DNA from: Salinimicrobium catena
GTDB lineage: Bacteria > Bacteroidota > Bacteroidia > Flavobacteriales > Flavobacteriaceae
Length of the DNA stretch: 64,000 nt
Direction: 5' to 3'
Assembly: GCF_900102915.1 (NCBI RefSeq)
Contig: NZ_FNGG01000001.1
Location: 434,001 to 498,000, forward strand
Shown here: positions 17,500-26,657 of the stretch, piece after piece
How the letters are laid out: each line of letters opens with the position of its first letter
Numbering within the stretch: position 1 is the stretch's first letter
Program-made: the position numbers and the translations under genes
The notes under the pieces: generated by a model
Database searches by the model: none
The model's input: only the letters and a program-made list of their open reading frames with translations
Told to the model about the DNA's origin: nothing

Positions 17500-19023
17500 A
17501 TGAGTGTTTTAACTTCTTTCGGGTGGCGTGCTGTTCTCCTGTTGCATTTTCTCGTCGCAATGCTCAGGATACTCTATGCCGTAAAGGGCGGATTCGATCT
17601 TGATGCCGAAGAAGCACAATACTGGCTATGGTCCCAATATCCCGACTGGTCCTACTATTCCAAACCACCTCTAATAGCTTATATCAATGCTTTCACCACC
17701 TCTATATTAGGGAGTGTGGCATGGGCTGTGCGTCTTAATGCGATCACCCTGGGAAGCCTACTCGCTTTGGGGGTCTATCATATTACCCGACAGGTGTACC
17801 AGAATAAAAAGCTCGCTTTTTTAGTTTCTGCAGGCTTGCTGGTCCTCCCCTCCTATCACTATGTATCTCTTTTCTTTACAACAGATATCCTTGCGGTGCT
17901 GGGCTGGCTGTTCACCACTTATTTTTTCTATCGCGCCTCTAGGGAAGAAGGCTTAAAGAACTGGTTTTTCGCAGGACTCAGCATGGGCATAGGCTTATTA
18001 GGAAAATACACCCTGCTCTACTTTATCCCTTTTTCACTGCTTTACCTGGCATTCCTCAACAGAAAGCTTCTTCGCCAAAAAGGCTATTACCTGTTTTTGC
18101 TTACGGCCACTCTCCTCTTTCTCCCTGTGATCATCTGGAATGTGCAGAACGGCATGATGGGCGCCTTACATGTCGCGCATCTGGCCGGGGCCGGAAAGGA
18201 ATTCCCGGGATGGTCTAAAGTTTTGGCCTATCAATCAGAATTCCTGGGAGGACAGCTTTTACTCAATTTGCCGCTTTTGTGCCTGCTGTTTTTTTGGAAA
18301 AGGTTTAAAATAGCCGACTTTTTAAAAGGTGATTTCGAGAGGTATGTACTGGCAACGGTAGGCTTCGTGTTCCTAAGCTTCTTCCTGCTTGCCTTCTTTA
18401 AAAGGATCCGTATCAACTGGCTGTTGTTTTCCTATTTTCCGTTATACATTATCCTGCTAAGAGCTATTTTAAGATCGGGGTTGATCTACAGGGTCAAAAA
18501 TTACCTGGCTGTCACTTTCTTTTTGCTGATCGGGCTCTTGTTCCAGCCAATTATTGCGGCCTACAGCCTTCCGGCTTCAAAAATAGTTCCGGTGACCGTA
18601 GATCCTTTTAGTAAGCTCATGGGATGGCGCGAACTCGGACAGTTTTTGGATCAGGAGATAAAAGGGCATTTTGAGGAGGAGGATTATATCATTCTTTCAG
18701 ACAAGTACCAGATAGCCGCGCAGATGTCATTCTATACTCCCGGACAGCCAAGCACTTATTGCCTTCCTTATGACCGGAGAAGAATGAACCAGTATGATCT
18801 TTGGGGGATTCCTTCAGATGTGGCCGCAAACCAAAAACAGGTGGTCTTCATCAAAACCTCACCTTTGGAAAAAGACGAACTGCAGCAGGCTTTGATCCCT
18901 GCGGAAAAGATCACTTACCGCACTCACTTCCCGGTGGTGTACAAGGGCCAGCAGATAAAGACCTTCTACATCTATTTTTTAAACGGAATGCCCCAGGCGG
19001 AGGCAAATTTCAACCGGTACTGA
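17500..19023 (+). CDS. Glycosyltransferase family 39 membrane protein (ArnT/PMT-like)
   Basis: 507 residues with about 11 membrane helices. FDLDAEEAQYWLWSQ (about 32-46) carries the acidic catalytic motif of the first periplasmic loop, followed by YYSKPPLIAYI (about 51-61). Both are typical of GT-C enzymes that move a sugar from a polyprenyl phosphate donor onto lipid A, glycan or protein in the periplasm. The C-terminal 130 residues form a soluble domain. It is convergent with the GT9 gene, 2 bp from its stop. The acceptor is unknown. Confidence 0.85.
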   Translation: MSVLTSFGWRAVLLLHFLVAMLRILYAVKGGFDLDAEEAQYWLWSQYPDWSYYSKPPLIAYINAFTTSILGSVAWAVRLNAITLGSLLALGVYHITRQVYQNKKLAFLVSAGLLVLPSYHYVSLFFTTDILAVLGWLFTTYFFYRASREEGLKNWFFAGLSMGIGLLGKYTLLYFIPFSLLYLAFLNRKLLRQKGYYLFLLTATLLFLPVIIWNVQNGMMGALHVAHLAGAGKEFPGWSKVLAYQSEFLGGQLLLNLPLLCLLFFWKRFKIADFLKGDFERYVLATVGFVFLSFFLLAFFKRIRINWLLFSYFPLYIILLRAILRSGLIYRVKNYLAVTFFLLIGLLFQPIIAAYSLPASKIVPVTVDPFSKLMGWRELGQFLDQEIKGHFEEEDYIILSDKYQIAAQMSFYTPGQPSTYCLPYDRRRMNQYDLWGIPSDVAANQKQVVFIKTSPLEKDELQQALIPAEKITYRTHFPVVYKGQQIKTFYIYFLNGMPQAEANFNRY

Positions 19024-19025
19024 CC

Positions 19026-20060
19026 TCAGCTTAAAACTTCGCGGATCTTGCTCACCACCTGTTCTGAAGGAATGGTTCGCATTACTTCTTCATAGCCTTC
19101 AGGAATGCTCTTTCCGTATACAGAGGTTGGAATGGCAGGATATTTCCGAAGATCGGGCAGCAGGGAATTGGTTTCTGGCTGCTTGAAGGGGACGAAGCCG
19201 GTATAAGGATGAGTAAGGCCCCAAAGCGTGATCACCGGAATACCAAAATTAGCCGCTAAATGCCCGTTTCCGCTGTCCATCGAAAGCATAGCGTCAAGAT
19301 TGGAGATCAGGGCCAGTTCTTCTCCAAAAGAGATCTTTCCGGCCACATTCACCGTATGCGGAAATTCCATTTTCCACTCTTTGAGAATGGCGATCTCCTT
19401 TGAACCGCCTCCAAAAAGAAAGATCTTTAGATCATCTTTTTCCAGCTCTCTCAAAACCTCTTTCATAAGATCCCGGGGATACGATTTGGAGTCGTGTTGC
19501 GCAAACGGCGCGATCCCCAGCCATTTTTTGGGTTCCTTCCCAATAAGATCTTTTACCGCCGGGGGCAGTTGCCGTCTGTGCAGGCAGGTTGCTTTTTCAA
19601 GGTCAATTTTCAAGCCAAGAGCCGTAAAAACATCAGCATAGCGCTGGTGAGTGGTTTTGAGTCTTTTGAAAACCTTGTGGTCCCGCCGGGTTAACGCTTT
19701 TTTTTCTCTTCTGCCCTTATTGATCTGTTTTATGGGAATTCCCTGCAACTGGAAAAACACCTTGAGGATGTTTGACCGCAGCACATTATGAAGGTCGGCC
19801 ACCGCGTCTATCCCCAGATCCTGAAGCTCCCGTGACAATCTCTTTAGCCCTGCCACTCCTTTGTGCCTGCCATGAACTTCGGCAGCATACACCTGCACAT
19901 TAGGCATATCACTATATAACGGTGCAAGGAATTTGCGGGTTAGAACGGTGATCTTGAGCTCAGGATATTCTTCTGTTACCCGCTTAATCACGGGCACAGT
20001 CATGGCAACGTCTCCCATGGCCGAAAGCCTTATTACCAGAATATGTTGAAGACGTGCCAT
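19026..20060 (-). CDS. Glycosyltransferase family 9 (heptosyltransferase-like)
   Basis: 344 residues. The N-terminal Rossmann motif is LVIRLSAMGDVAMTVPVIK (9-27), and the C-terminal donor-binding part has MLSMDSGNGHLAANFGIPVITLWG, the GT9 signature. It likely adds a heptose or related sugar to the LPS core at the cytoplasmic face. It is co-directional with the DUF4254 gene (18-bp gap), a pairing I recall from other flavobacteria. Confidence 0.93.
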   Translation of the reverse strand: MARLQHILVIRLSAMGDVAMTVPVIKRVTEEYPELKITVLTRKFLAPLYSDMPNVQVYAAEVHGRHKGVAGLKRLSRELQDLGIDAVADLHNVLRSNILKVFFQLQGIPIKQINKGRREKKALTRRDHKVFKRLKTTHQRYADVFTALGLKIDLEKATCLHRRQLPPAVKDLIGKEPKKWLGIAPFAQHDSKSYPRDLMKEVLRELEKDDLKIFLFGGGSKEIAILKEWKMEFPHTVNVAGKISFGEELALISNLDAMLSMDSGNGHLAANFGIPVITLWGLTHPYTGFVPFKQPETNSLLPDLRKYPAIPTSVYGKSIPEGYEEVMRTIPSEQVVSKIREVLS

Positions 20061-20078
20061 TGTTAGATCCTGAAAAAC

Positions 20079-20690
20079 TTATTTTTTTGTTCCTCTTAGT
20101 ACGGGATTAAGTTCCTCGTCATTGTACATTTTCATCTGCTTGTAGACCTTCATGTATTTATCTCCGTTCTCAATATCCTTGAGAAGCTGATCAATGGCAG
20201 TGGAAAGATCCACTCTCTGCTCAAGTAATACATTCAGTTTATTCTGGCAGGCTTGCCTGTGTTCCTTACTCGCGTCTTCGCGATTAGCCTCCTCGTCCAT
20301 GTGGTAGATCTTCAAGGCAAGAATAGAAAGGCGGTCAATGGCCCAGGCCGGACTTTCGGAATTGATGCTAGCATCTTCCTTTGGCTGCACATCTTTGTAC
20401 TTGTCAAGGAAATAGCTGTCAATGTACTCTACCATATCTGTACGGTCCTGGTTAGAGGCGTCTATCTGGCGTTTCAGCTTAAGCGCCGCAACAGGATCGA
20501 TGTTCGGGTCACGAATGATATCCTCATAGTGCCATTGTACAGTGTCTATCCAGCATTTTCTGAACAGCAAGTGCTCTATTAAATTTCTTTTCTCATCATA
20601 CGGGTTCACGAACTCCTGCCCTACCGTGTTAATAATATGGTACTTTTCAATGACCTCCTGGAAGATCTTGTTTGCCTTATCTGAAAACAT
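20079..20690 (-). CDS. DUF4254 family protein
   Basis: 203 residues, soluble, helical and highly charged. FSDKANKIFQEVIEKYH, NLIEHLLFRKCWIDTVQWHY and ASNQDRTDMVEYIDSY match the DUF4254 family. Family members usually adjoin GT9 glycosyltransferases, as here, suggesting a role in LPS core synthesis. The biochemical function is not established. A -7 box upstream at 20758-20765 should drive this gene and the GT9 gene. Confidence 0.85.
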   Translation of the reverse strand: MFSDKANKIFQEVIEKYHIINTVGQEFVNPYDEKRNLIEHLLFRKCWIDTVQWHYEDIIRDPNIDPVAALKLKRQIDASNQDRTDMVEYIDSYFLDKYKDVQPKEDASINSESPAWAIDRLSILALKIYHMDEEANREDASKEHRQACQNKLNVLLEQRVDLSTAIDQLLKDIENGDKYMKVYKQMKMYNDEELNPVLRGTKK

Positions 20691-20757
20691 GTCAATTATT
20701 TTAAATGTTCAAATTGGAATGAAGCTCTTTAATGGCTTCGGAATTATTCCGTGGTTG

Positions 20758-20765
20758 CAAAGGTA
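20758..20765 (-). promoter_or_regulatory. Predicted -7 box for the DUF4254/GT9 operon
   Basis: The minus strand reads TACCTTTG, an exact TAnnTTTG match, 68 bp upstream of the DUF4254 start. Confidence 0.6.
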
Positions 20766-20814
20766 ATCAGATTTTTAGGTTTTTTTAAGCCTTTGAGCCG
20801 CCGGAAATGACCGA

Positions 20815-21738
20815 TCAAAAGAACAACATCAGAATAAAAGGAAGTAGCAATACCAGCCAAAGAATGATCTCCCTGAACCATTTATCATCTGAAACCTGGA
20901 AGTAATTGGTCACGATTATGGCCAGGGGCGCAAAAAAGAAAATGAGTTCGCTGCTGTTCTTGGTAGGCGCGAATACGGCCACGGTCATGGATAGCAAAAT
21001 GAAAAGCAGAATTATAAACAATGAAGTTTTGGTATTGGCGCTGGCTTTCTGAATCACTCCCAGGTAAAAGAAAGAGGCCCATACCGTAAGCGCCAGTAAC
21101 AATGCCAGGGGAATTAAAATAACGGGCTCCCGGTAGAGCGAAAAATCAAAATTTGCCGCTACGAACCAGTCAGAAAAAGTAAAAAAACTATCTGTGATCA
21201 AGAGATCCAGACTGGTGACTATTGAAAAGAGCACAAGAAACGCCACTATTGGCACCAGCCAGTTCTTGAACCGGTAACCTTCATGCACTAAAATTCCGAA
21301 GTACACCAAAAAAAGGAACAGGATGCTCCAAAAGTAAAATATTGAGGCAATGCCTATCCAAAAGGTGGCGTCAAAGATCTTTTGCACCGTATCACGTTGT
21401 GATCTTAAGCTGATTATCCGCCTCAGGGCCAGCAGCACCAGTAAATTGGCCAGGATGGCAGCATCATTCTGCAAAGCGGCCAGGAACATGCAGGCAAAAG
21501 CTGCGAATAAGATGGTTTTATAAGCGTTTCGGGTGGTAAGCTCATTCCTTTTTGAGACAAAATTCAGCAGGAACACGCTAAGCAAAAGAAGCGCCAACAC
21601 TCCCAGCTTCCGAAGTGAAAAAAGAAACCCCGATTCCAGGGCTTCAGAAAAGTTGGCGATCACAAAAAAAACCGAAATGTATAAAGCTACTATGACAAAG
21701 GTGATGGGCCTTGATTTGCTAAAAAAGCTTGTTAACAT
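20815..21738 (-). CDS. Multi-pass membrane protein, DUF6427-like
   Basis: 307 residues with about 8-9 hydrophobic helices and few charged loops. The N-terminus LTSFFSKSRPITFVIVALYI is what I recall of flavobacterial DUF6427 proteins. It is divergent from the small DUF6341-like gene (40 bp between starts), a pairing that seems conserved. Function unknown. Confidence 0.7.
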   Translation of the reverse strand: MLTSFFSKSRPITFVIVALYISVFFVIANFSEALESGFLFSLRKLGVLALLLLSVFLLNFVSKRNELTTRNAYKTILFAAFACMFLAALQNDAAILANLLVLLALRRIISLRSQRDTVQKIFDATFWIGIASIFYFWSILFLFLVYFGILVHEGYRFKNWLVPIVAFLVLFSIVTSLDLLITDSFFTFSDWFVAANFDFSLYREPVILIPLALLLALTVWASFFYLGVIQKASANTKTSLFIILLFILLSMTVAVFAPTKNSSELIFFFAPLAIIVTNYFQVSDDKWFREIILWLVLLLPFILMLFF

Positions 21739-21758
21739 TATGGTTTTTTATATTTTTG
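21729..21758 (+). promoter_or_regulatory. Predicted promoter of the DUF6341-like gene
   Basis: A -33 TTG at 21729-21731 and a -7 box TATTTTTG at 21751-21758, 19 bp apart. The start codon follows 20 bp after the -7 box. Confidence 0.65.
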
Positions 21759-21778
21759 TGGTTCTAAATATAAGTACT

Positions 21779-22009
21779 ATGAAGGATATCTTTGAGGGTA
21801 TACAGTCGTTTTTTGAGGATTTTGCGTTTGCACCTCTAGATTACATGCGTGACCTGGAGCTTGACAGCTGGTTTCTTGCCAATGCTGTGAACTGGCTTTT
21901 CATCCTGGTAGGTTTTGCCGCCTTCCTTTACTGGATGAAGCAATTGAAAAACATCAATGACCGCAACGAAGAGAACCGCGATTCTACCGCGCACTCTTTC
22001 TTAGGATAG
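21779..22009 (+). CDS. Small membrane protein, DUF6341-like
   Basis: 76 residues starting at the ATG at 21779, not at the longer upstream frame that would run through the promoter. One membrane helix (about 33-52) is followed by a charged tail ending TAHSFLG. The pattern MKDIFEGIQSFFEDFAFAPL matches my memory of DUF6341 proteins. Its 3' end overlaps purD by 9 bp in convergent orientation. Function unknown. Confidence 0.75.
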   Translation: MKDIFEGIQSFFEDFAFAPLDYMRDLELDSWFLANAVNWLFILVGFAAFLYWMKQLKNINDRNEENRDSTAHSFLG

Positions 22010-23275
22010 ATCAAATCCAAGGTCCTTTCTAAAATACATCTTATCAAAATGGAGTTTTTCTGCATTTTGATAAGATTTTTTTAGTGCCTGTTTGTAATCA
22101 TCACCAAACGAAGTGATGGCTATCACCCTTCCGCCGCTGGTCTTGATCTTCCCGTTCTCTTCGGAAGTACCCGCGTGAAAAATTAATGACCCTTCTACAT
22201 TTTCAAATCCGGTGATCTCCTTGCCTTTTTCATAAGCTTCAGGATAACCTCCTGAGACCAGCATCACTGTAGTGGCCGATTGCTCGTTAACCTCGAGTTT
22301 TACCTCATTCAATTTTCCTGAAGAAACCTTTTCAAAAACCTCCACCAGGTCTGATTCTATTCTTGGCAGTACCACTTCGGTCTCCGGATCTCCCATTCTC
22401 ACATTGTACTCGATCACGTAAGGGTCATCTCCCACTTTGATAAGGCCAATGAAAATAAAGCCTTTATAGTCGATCTCCTCTTTTTTAAGACCTTCAACAG
22501 TTGGCTTTATGATCCTGCTCTCGATCTTATCCATGAAAGCCGCATCGGCAAAAGGTACGGGTGATATCGCTCCCATACCGCCGGTATTCAAGCCAGTATC
22601 ACCTTCGCCGATTCGCTTGTAATCTTTGGCAGTAGGCAATGTAAGATAGTTTTCTCCGTCGGTGAGTACAAATACGCTCAGCTCAATTCCATCAAGGAAT
22701 TCTTCGATCACCACGGTCGCACCGGCTTTCCCGAATTTATCATGCGAAAGCATGTTTTCCAGTTCCTGTTTTGCCTCTTCAAGGTCATTCAGGATCAAAA
22801 CCCCTTTCCCGGCAGCCAGACCATCTGCTTTTAAAACATATGGAGGCTTCAAAGTTTCCAGGAACTGCTTGCCGGCTTCAAGGCTTTCCTTTTTGAAACT
22901 TTCGTAAGCGGCAGTGGGAATGTTGTACATCGCCATGAATTCCTTGGCTCTTTCCTTACTACCTTCCAGTAAGGCACCGCGCTTTGAAGGACCTATTACC
23001 GCCACATTTTTAAGTTCCTCATCCTGTTTAAAGAAGTCGGTTATTCCCTGTACCAAAGGGTCCTCGGGACCAACTACCAGCATTTCCACGTTTTCGCGAA
23101 GCACAAAATCTTTGATCGCATCAAAATCAGTGACTTTAATGGAAACATTTGTTGCTATTTTTGCTGTTCCGGCATTACCCGGAGCAACAAACAATTTGTC
23201 GCATTTTTCACTTTGGGAGATCTTGTATGCAAAGGTGTGCTCGCGACCGCCGGAACCTAAAATCAGGATATTCAT
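22001..23275 (-). CDS. purD: Phosphoribosylamine--glycine ligase
   Basis: 424 residues. PurD ligates glycine to phosphoribosylamine in step 2 of purine synthesis. The N-terminal LILGSGGREHTFAYKI (3-18) is diagnostic. The ATP-grasp core includes PPYVLKADGLAAGKGVLI (about 144-161) and VIEYNVRMGDPETEVVLPR (about 285-303), with Mg/ATP ligands. No other pur genes are near. A -7 box lies upstream at 23301-23308. Confidence 0.97.
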   Translation of the reverse strand: MNILILGSGGREHTFAYKISQSEKCDKLFVAPGNAGTAKIATNVSIKVTDFDAIKDFVLRENVEMLVVGPEDPLVQGITDFFKQDEELKNVAVIGPSKRGALLEGSKERAKEFMAMYNIPTAAYESFKKESLEAGKQFLETLKPPYVLKADGLAAGKGVLILNDLEEAKQELENMLSHDKFGKAGATVVIEEFLDGIELSVFVLTDGENYLTLPTAKDYKRIGEGDTGLNTGGMGAISPVPFADAAFMDKIESRIIKPTVEGLKKEEIDYKGFIFIGLIKVGDDPYVIEYNVRMGDPETEVVLPRIESDLVEVFEKVSSGKLNEVKLEVNEQSATTVMLVSGGYPEAYEKGKEITGFENVEGSLIFHAGTSEENGKIKTSGGRVIAITSFGDDYKQALKKSYQNAEKLHFDKMYFRKDLGFDLS

Positions 23276-23300
23276 GTGGAAGTGGTTTTAAATCTTGCGT

Positions 23301-23308
23301 CAAAAATA
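23301..23308 (-). promoter_or_regulatory. Predicted -7 box for purD
   Basis: The minus strand reads TATTTTTG, matching TAnnTTTG, 26 bp upstream of the purD ATG. Confidence 0.55.
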
Positions 23309-23353
23309 AATGTTTGTAAATTGAAGCACCAATTAATTGGCATAAAAAACAAT

Positions 23354-23361
23354 TATCTTTA
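23354..23361 (+). promoter_or_regulatory. Possible -7 box close to the CapK-like start
   Basis: TATCTTTA, one base from TAnnTTTG, ends only 5 bp before the TTG start at 23367. The mRNA would have almost no leader. Confidence 0.4.
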
Positions 23362-23366
23362 GCGTA

Positions 23367-24674
23367 TTGAACTGGTTCAGCCTATCATTACAACTCAACA
23401 GATTCCCCATTAACCGGGCTAAGAATGCTTTGACGGAAATACAGCGTATTCCCGAGGCAAAATATGCCGATTATGTAGAGCGCAAGAAGAAGGAGATCGT
23501 CAACTACCACCTGAAAAACACCGCTTTTTACAGGGATTTTTTCAGCGGTAAGGAATTCACCCGCTGGGAAGATGTCCCCATCATGAAGAAGGCCGATTTG
23601 CAGCGCCCTTTAGAAGAACGGTTCAGCAGGGGATACAATTCCAAAAATGTGTATGTGGGCAAGACCTCCGGAAGCAGCGGTCATCCTTTTATTTTCGCTA
23701 AAGACAGGTTTTGCCATGCCCTTTCCTGGGCAGAGTTCAATGACAGGTACCAGTGGTACGGGCTGGACCTGGATCGCTCTGTGCAGGCGCGTTTCTACGG
23801 AATTCCCCTTGATCGCTTCGGGTATTTCAAGGAACGCCTGAAAGACAGGTTTGGCTTCAGGTACCGTTTTCCCATTTTTGACCTCAGCGAGGAAAAGATG
23901 GAAGAATTCCTGATAGATTTTCAGAAGAAAAAATTTGATTACGTCAACGGCTACACCAGCTCCATAGTGCTTTTCGCAAAATTCCTTCAGAAGAAAGGCA
24001 TCGTTCTCAAGGAGATCTGCACCAATCTTAAACTTTGCATCGTGACCAGTGAAATGTTCTTTGAGGAGGACAAAAAACTGCTCGAGAAGCAATTCGGCGT
24101 ACCTGTGGTAAATGAATACGGCGCCAGTGAACTGGGTTTACTGGCCTTTCAAAATCCTGAAAAAGAATGGGTCTTCAACAGCGAGACCATGTATGTCGAA
24201 GTGGTGGATAAGGACGATAAAGTGCTGCCTTTTGGCGAACAGGGCCGAATTGTCATCACTTCACTTTACAACAGGGCGCAACCGTTCATAAGGTATGACA
24301 TTGGTGATACCGGTACCCTTTCCGAAGAAAGCACGCTTAAAAAGCCCATTTTAAAGGAACTTTTAGGCCGAACTAATGATGTGGCGGTACTGCCCAGCGG
24401 AAAAGTGGTTCCCGGCCTTACTTTTTACTATGTAACCAAAAGCGTGATCGAGAACGACAGCCAGATCAAGGAATTCATCGTGCAGCAAACTGCCCCCGGC
24501 TCTTTTAAGATAATCTACGTTTCAGAAAAGGAACTGTCTTCAGAAAAAAGAAAGAAAATAACCTCAGCAATGGCTTTGTATTTAGAAGACGGGTTGGACC
24601 TTGAATTCGAGCACAAGCAAACTCTTAACCGCAGTAAAAGAGGAAAGTTAAAGCAGTTCGAAGTGTTATTTTAA
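23367..24674 (+). CDS. CapK-like AMP-forming ligase (phenylacetate-CoA ligase family)
   Basis: 435 residues of the adenylate-forming PaaK/CapK family. YVGKTSGSSGHPFIF (about 94-108) is the Ser/Thr/Gly-rich phosphate loop, NEYGASELGLLAF (about 250-262) matches the A5 region, and YDIGDTG carries the conserved Asp that contacts ribose. CapK-type members occur in capsule and exopolysaccharide clusters; the activated acid is unknown. There is no ATG before residue 73, so a TTG start (23367) or an upstream ATT is needed. It is flanked by glycosyltransferase and sugar-nucleotide genes. Confidence 0.82.
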   Translation: MNWFSLSLQLNRFPINRAKNALTEIQRIPEAKYADYVERKKKEIVNYHLKNTAFYRDFFSGKEFTRWEDVPIMKKADLQRPLEERFSRGYNSKNVYVGKTSGSSGHPFIFAKDRFCHALSWAEFNDRYQWYGLDLDRSVQARFYGIPLDRFGYFKERLKDRFGFRYRFPIFDLSEEKMEEFLIDFQKKKFDYVNGYTSSIVLFAKFLQKKGIVLKEICTNLKLCIVTSEMFFEEDKKLLEKQFGVPVVNEYGASELGLLAFQNPEKEWVFNSETMYVEVVDKDDKVLPFGEQGRIVITSLYNRAQPFIRYDIGDTGTLSEESTLKKPILKELLGRTNDVAVLPSGKVVPGLTFYYVTKSVIENDSQIKEFIVQQTAPGSFKIIYVSEKELSSEKRKKITSAMALYLEDGLDLEFEHKQTLNRSKRGKLKQFEVLF

Positions 24675-25484
24675 GTCTACTTTTCGTCGGCTCTTGACCA
24701 TGAATTGCTCCCAAAGAAAAAGCAGCATCCAGAAACCGCTTTTTAGCGCGGAAAACCCCAGAACTTTCCTGTACACCTTGTAGTTGTAGCCCAGCATTTC
24801 CCATTTATTCGCCGAAATGGAATGTTTTCTCACCCGGTAAGTGGCCAAAGGCTCTGTTATTCCACGGGCGCCTCCGGCTTTTTTGACGGCCAACAGCCAC
24901 AGACCCCAGTCCTGCCGCTTCCTGATCAACGGACAAAAGATCTTTCCCAGATGTGAAGCATCATAGATACCGGTAAGATTCCCCACGTAATTGGCTTTAA
25001 GGAGTTTCGAAAATGGCAATTCCTCGAGGGCCTCTATCTTTTTGACCAGGCTTTTGCCGTCTTCATCCATTAATTCATAGCTGGAATAACAGACATAAAC
25101 CTTCTCTCTTGCCATAAAATCGAGCTGGGTCTTTAGTTTGTGAGGTTTCCACAGGTCATCTGCATCCAGAAATGAAATATAATCTCCCTTTGAGGCTTTG
25201 ATACCAATGTTGCGTGCAAATCCGGCACCCTGGTTAGCCGGCAGAGAATGCAATTTTATCCGGTCGTCTTCAGCCATAAGATCCTCCACTATTTTCGCGG
25301 TTTGATCATGTGAGGCATCATCGATTACCAGAAGTTCCCAATTTTCATGTGTCTGCTGTTGAATAGAGGAAATACTTTCAGCTATAAAGGCTTCGGCATC
25401 ATGTGCAGGCATTACAATGGAAACAAACGGACTTTTTTTCATCAGATCTTCTAAAGGGGGATAATCAATTTTAGTCTTCCCCAT
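24666..25484 (-). CDS. Glycosyltransferase family 2
   Basis: 272 residues with a GT-A fold. FVSIVMPAHDAEAFIAESI (about 19-37) starts the nucleotide-binding domain. LLVIDDASHDQT supplies the first Asp pair, YISFLDADDLWKPHK is the DXD metal site, and RKRQDWGLWL is the ED/QDW-type catalytic region. An alternative start is Met15 (25442). The 3' end overlaps the CapK-like gene by 9 bp in convergent orientation. It probably adds one sugar to an exopolysaccharide or LPS chain. Confidence 0.92.
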   Translation of the reverse strand: MGKTKIDYPPLEDLMKKSPFVSIVMPAHDAEAFIAESISSIQQQTHENWELLVIDDASHDQTAKIVEDLMAEDDRIKLHSLPANQGAGFARNIGIKASKGDYISFLDADDLWKPHKLKTQLDFMAREKVYVCYSSYELMDEDGKSLVKKIEALEELPFSKLLKANYVGNLTGIYDASHLGKIFCPLIRKRQDWGLWLLAVKKAGGARGITEPLATYRVRKHSISANKWEMLGYNYKVYRKVLGFSALKSGFWMLLFLWEQFMVKSRRKVDLK

Positions 25485-25529
25485 TATAAAAATATCTTTT
25501 GAACGTCCAAATCCATAGTTCGAGGCACT

Positions 25530-26519
25530 TTATTTTTTAATGTGTTTGGAGAAATCTTTGTGTTCGCTCCTGTGCAATTCCTCTTGGCTCAGGTTCCTGA
25601 AGTAGTCATAGGTCTTCTGCATGCCTTCGCTTCGGGTAACCTTTGGTTCCCACCCCAGGATCTCTTTGGCGCGGGTGATATCAGGCTGGCGCTGCATCGG
25701 GTCGTCTTCAGGTAAGGGTTTGTAGACTATCTTTTGCTGTGTGCCGGTAAGCTTGATGATCTCTTCGGCAAAATCCTTAATAGTGATCTCATTGGGATTT
25801 CCAATATTCACCGGATGGGAATAATCACTAAGCAGCAGCCTGTAGATGCCGTCAACCTGATCATCTACATAGCAGAAGGAGCGTGTTTGAGAGCCGTCTC
25901 CAAAGACAGTTAGATCTTCCCCGCGTAAAGCCTGGCCAATGAAAGCAGGAATAACCCTTCCGTCGTTCAGCCTCATCCTGGGGCCATAGGTGTTAAAGAT
26001 CCTTACAATTCGGGTTTCCAGCCCGTGGTACCGATGGTAGGCCATGGTGATGGATTCCTGGAAACGCTTGGCTTCGTCATATACTCCCCTCGGGCCTATT
26101 GTGTTCACATTTCCGTAATAATCCTCGTTCTGCGGATGCACCAAAGGATCTCCATATACTTCCGAAGTAGAAGCGATAAGGATCCTGGCATTCTTTTCTT
26201 TGGCAAGCCCCAGCAGATTATGAGTTCCCAAAGAACCGACTTTCAGGGTCTGAATAGGGATCTTTAGATAGTCTATAGGGCTGGCAGGAGAGGCGAAATG
26301 GAGAATATAATCCAGGCTTCCTGCTACATGAACAAAGGTGGAAACATCATGATGATAAAATTCAAAATCTTCGTTTTTGAAGAGGTGTTCAATGTTCTTT
26401 CGGTCGCCGGTAATGAGGTTATCCATTCCAATTACCTTGTAACCTTCCTGAATGAATTTGTCGCATAAATGGGACCCGAGAAACCCCGCAGCTCCCGTGA
26501 TCAAGATCTTCTTCTTCAT
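25530..26519 (-). CDS. UDP-glucuronate decarboxylase-like epimerase (UXS)
   Basis: 329 residues, extended SDR. The NAD motif [10 protein letters not shown] is at 9-18. STSEVYGDP holds the catalytic Thr/Ser-Glu region, and [11 protein letters not shown] carries the YxxxK catalytic pair. [10 protein letters not shown] and the tail motif [10 protein letters not shown] are typical. YDEAKR and the [10 protein letters not shown] stretch match UDP-xylose synthases better than UDP-Glc epimerases. It would make UDP-xylose for surface glycan beside the GT2 gene (45-bp gap). Confidence 0.87.
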   Translation of the reverse strand: MKKKILITGAAGFLGSHLCDKFIQEGYKVIGMDNLITGDRKNIEHLFKNEDFEFYHHDVSTFVHVAGSLDYILHFASPASPIDYLKIPIQTLKVGSLGTHNLLGLAKEKNARILIASTSEVYGDPLVHPQNEDYYGNVNTIGPRGVYDEAKRFQESITMAYHRYHGLETRIVRIFNTYGPRMRLNDGRVIPAFIGQALRGEDLTVFGDGSQTRSFCYVDDQVDGIYRLLLSDYSHPVNIGNPNEITIKDFAEEIIKLTGTQQKIVYKPLPEDDPMQRQPDITRAKEILGWEPKVTRSEGMQKTYDYFRNLSQEELHRSEHKDFSKHIKK

Positions 26520-26657
26520 GATGTGATTTTAACAGCTTGAAATTAGTGATTTTTTGTGGCTATACAAGAAGCTCAGCTTCTTCCTTACAGCTGAAGTCGG
26601 GATTTAAGAATAATTTAACCGTATTCTCACAGCTGTAAATCTTTATTTCCCTTCATA

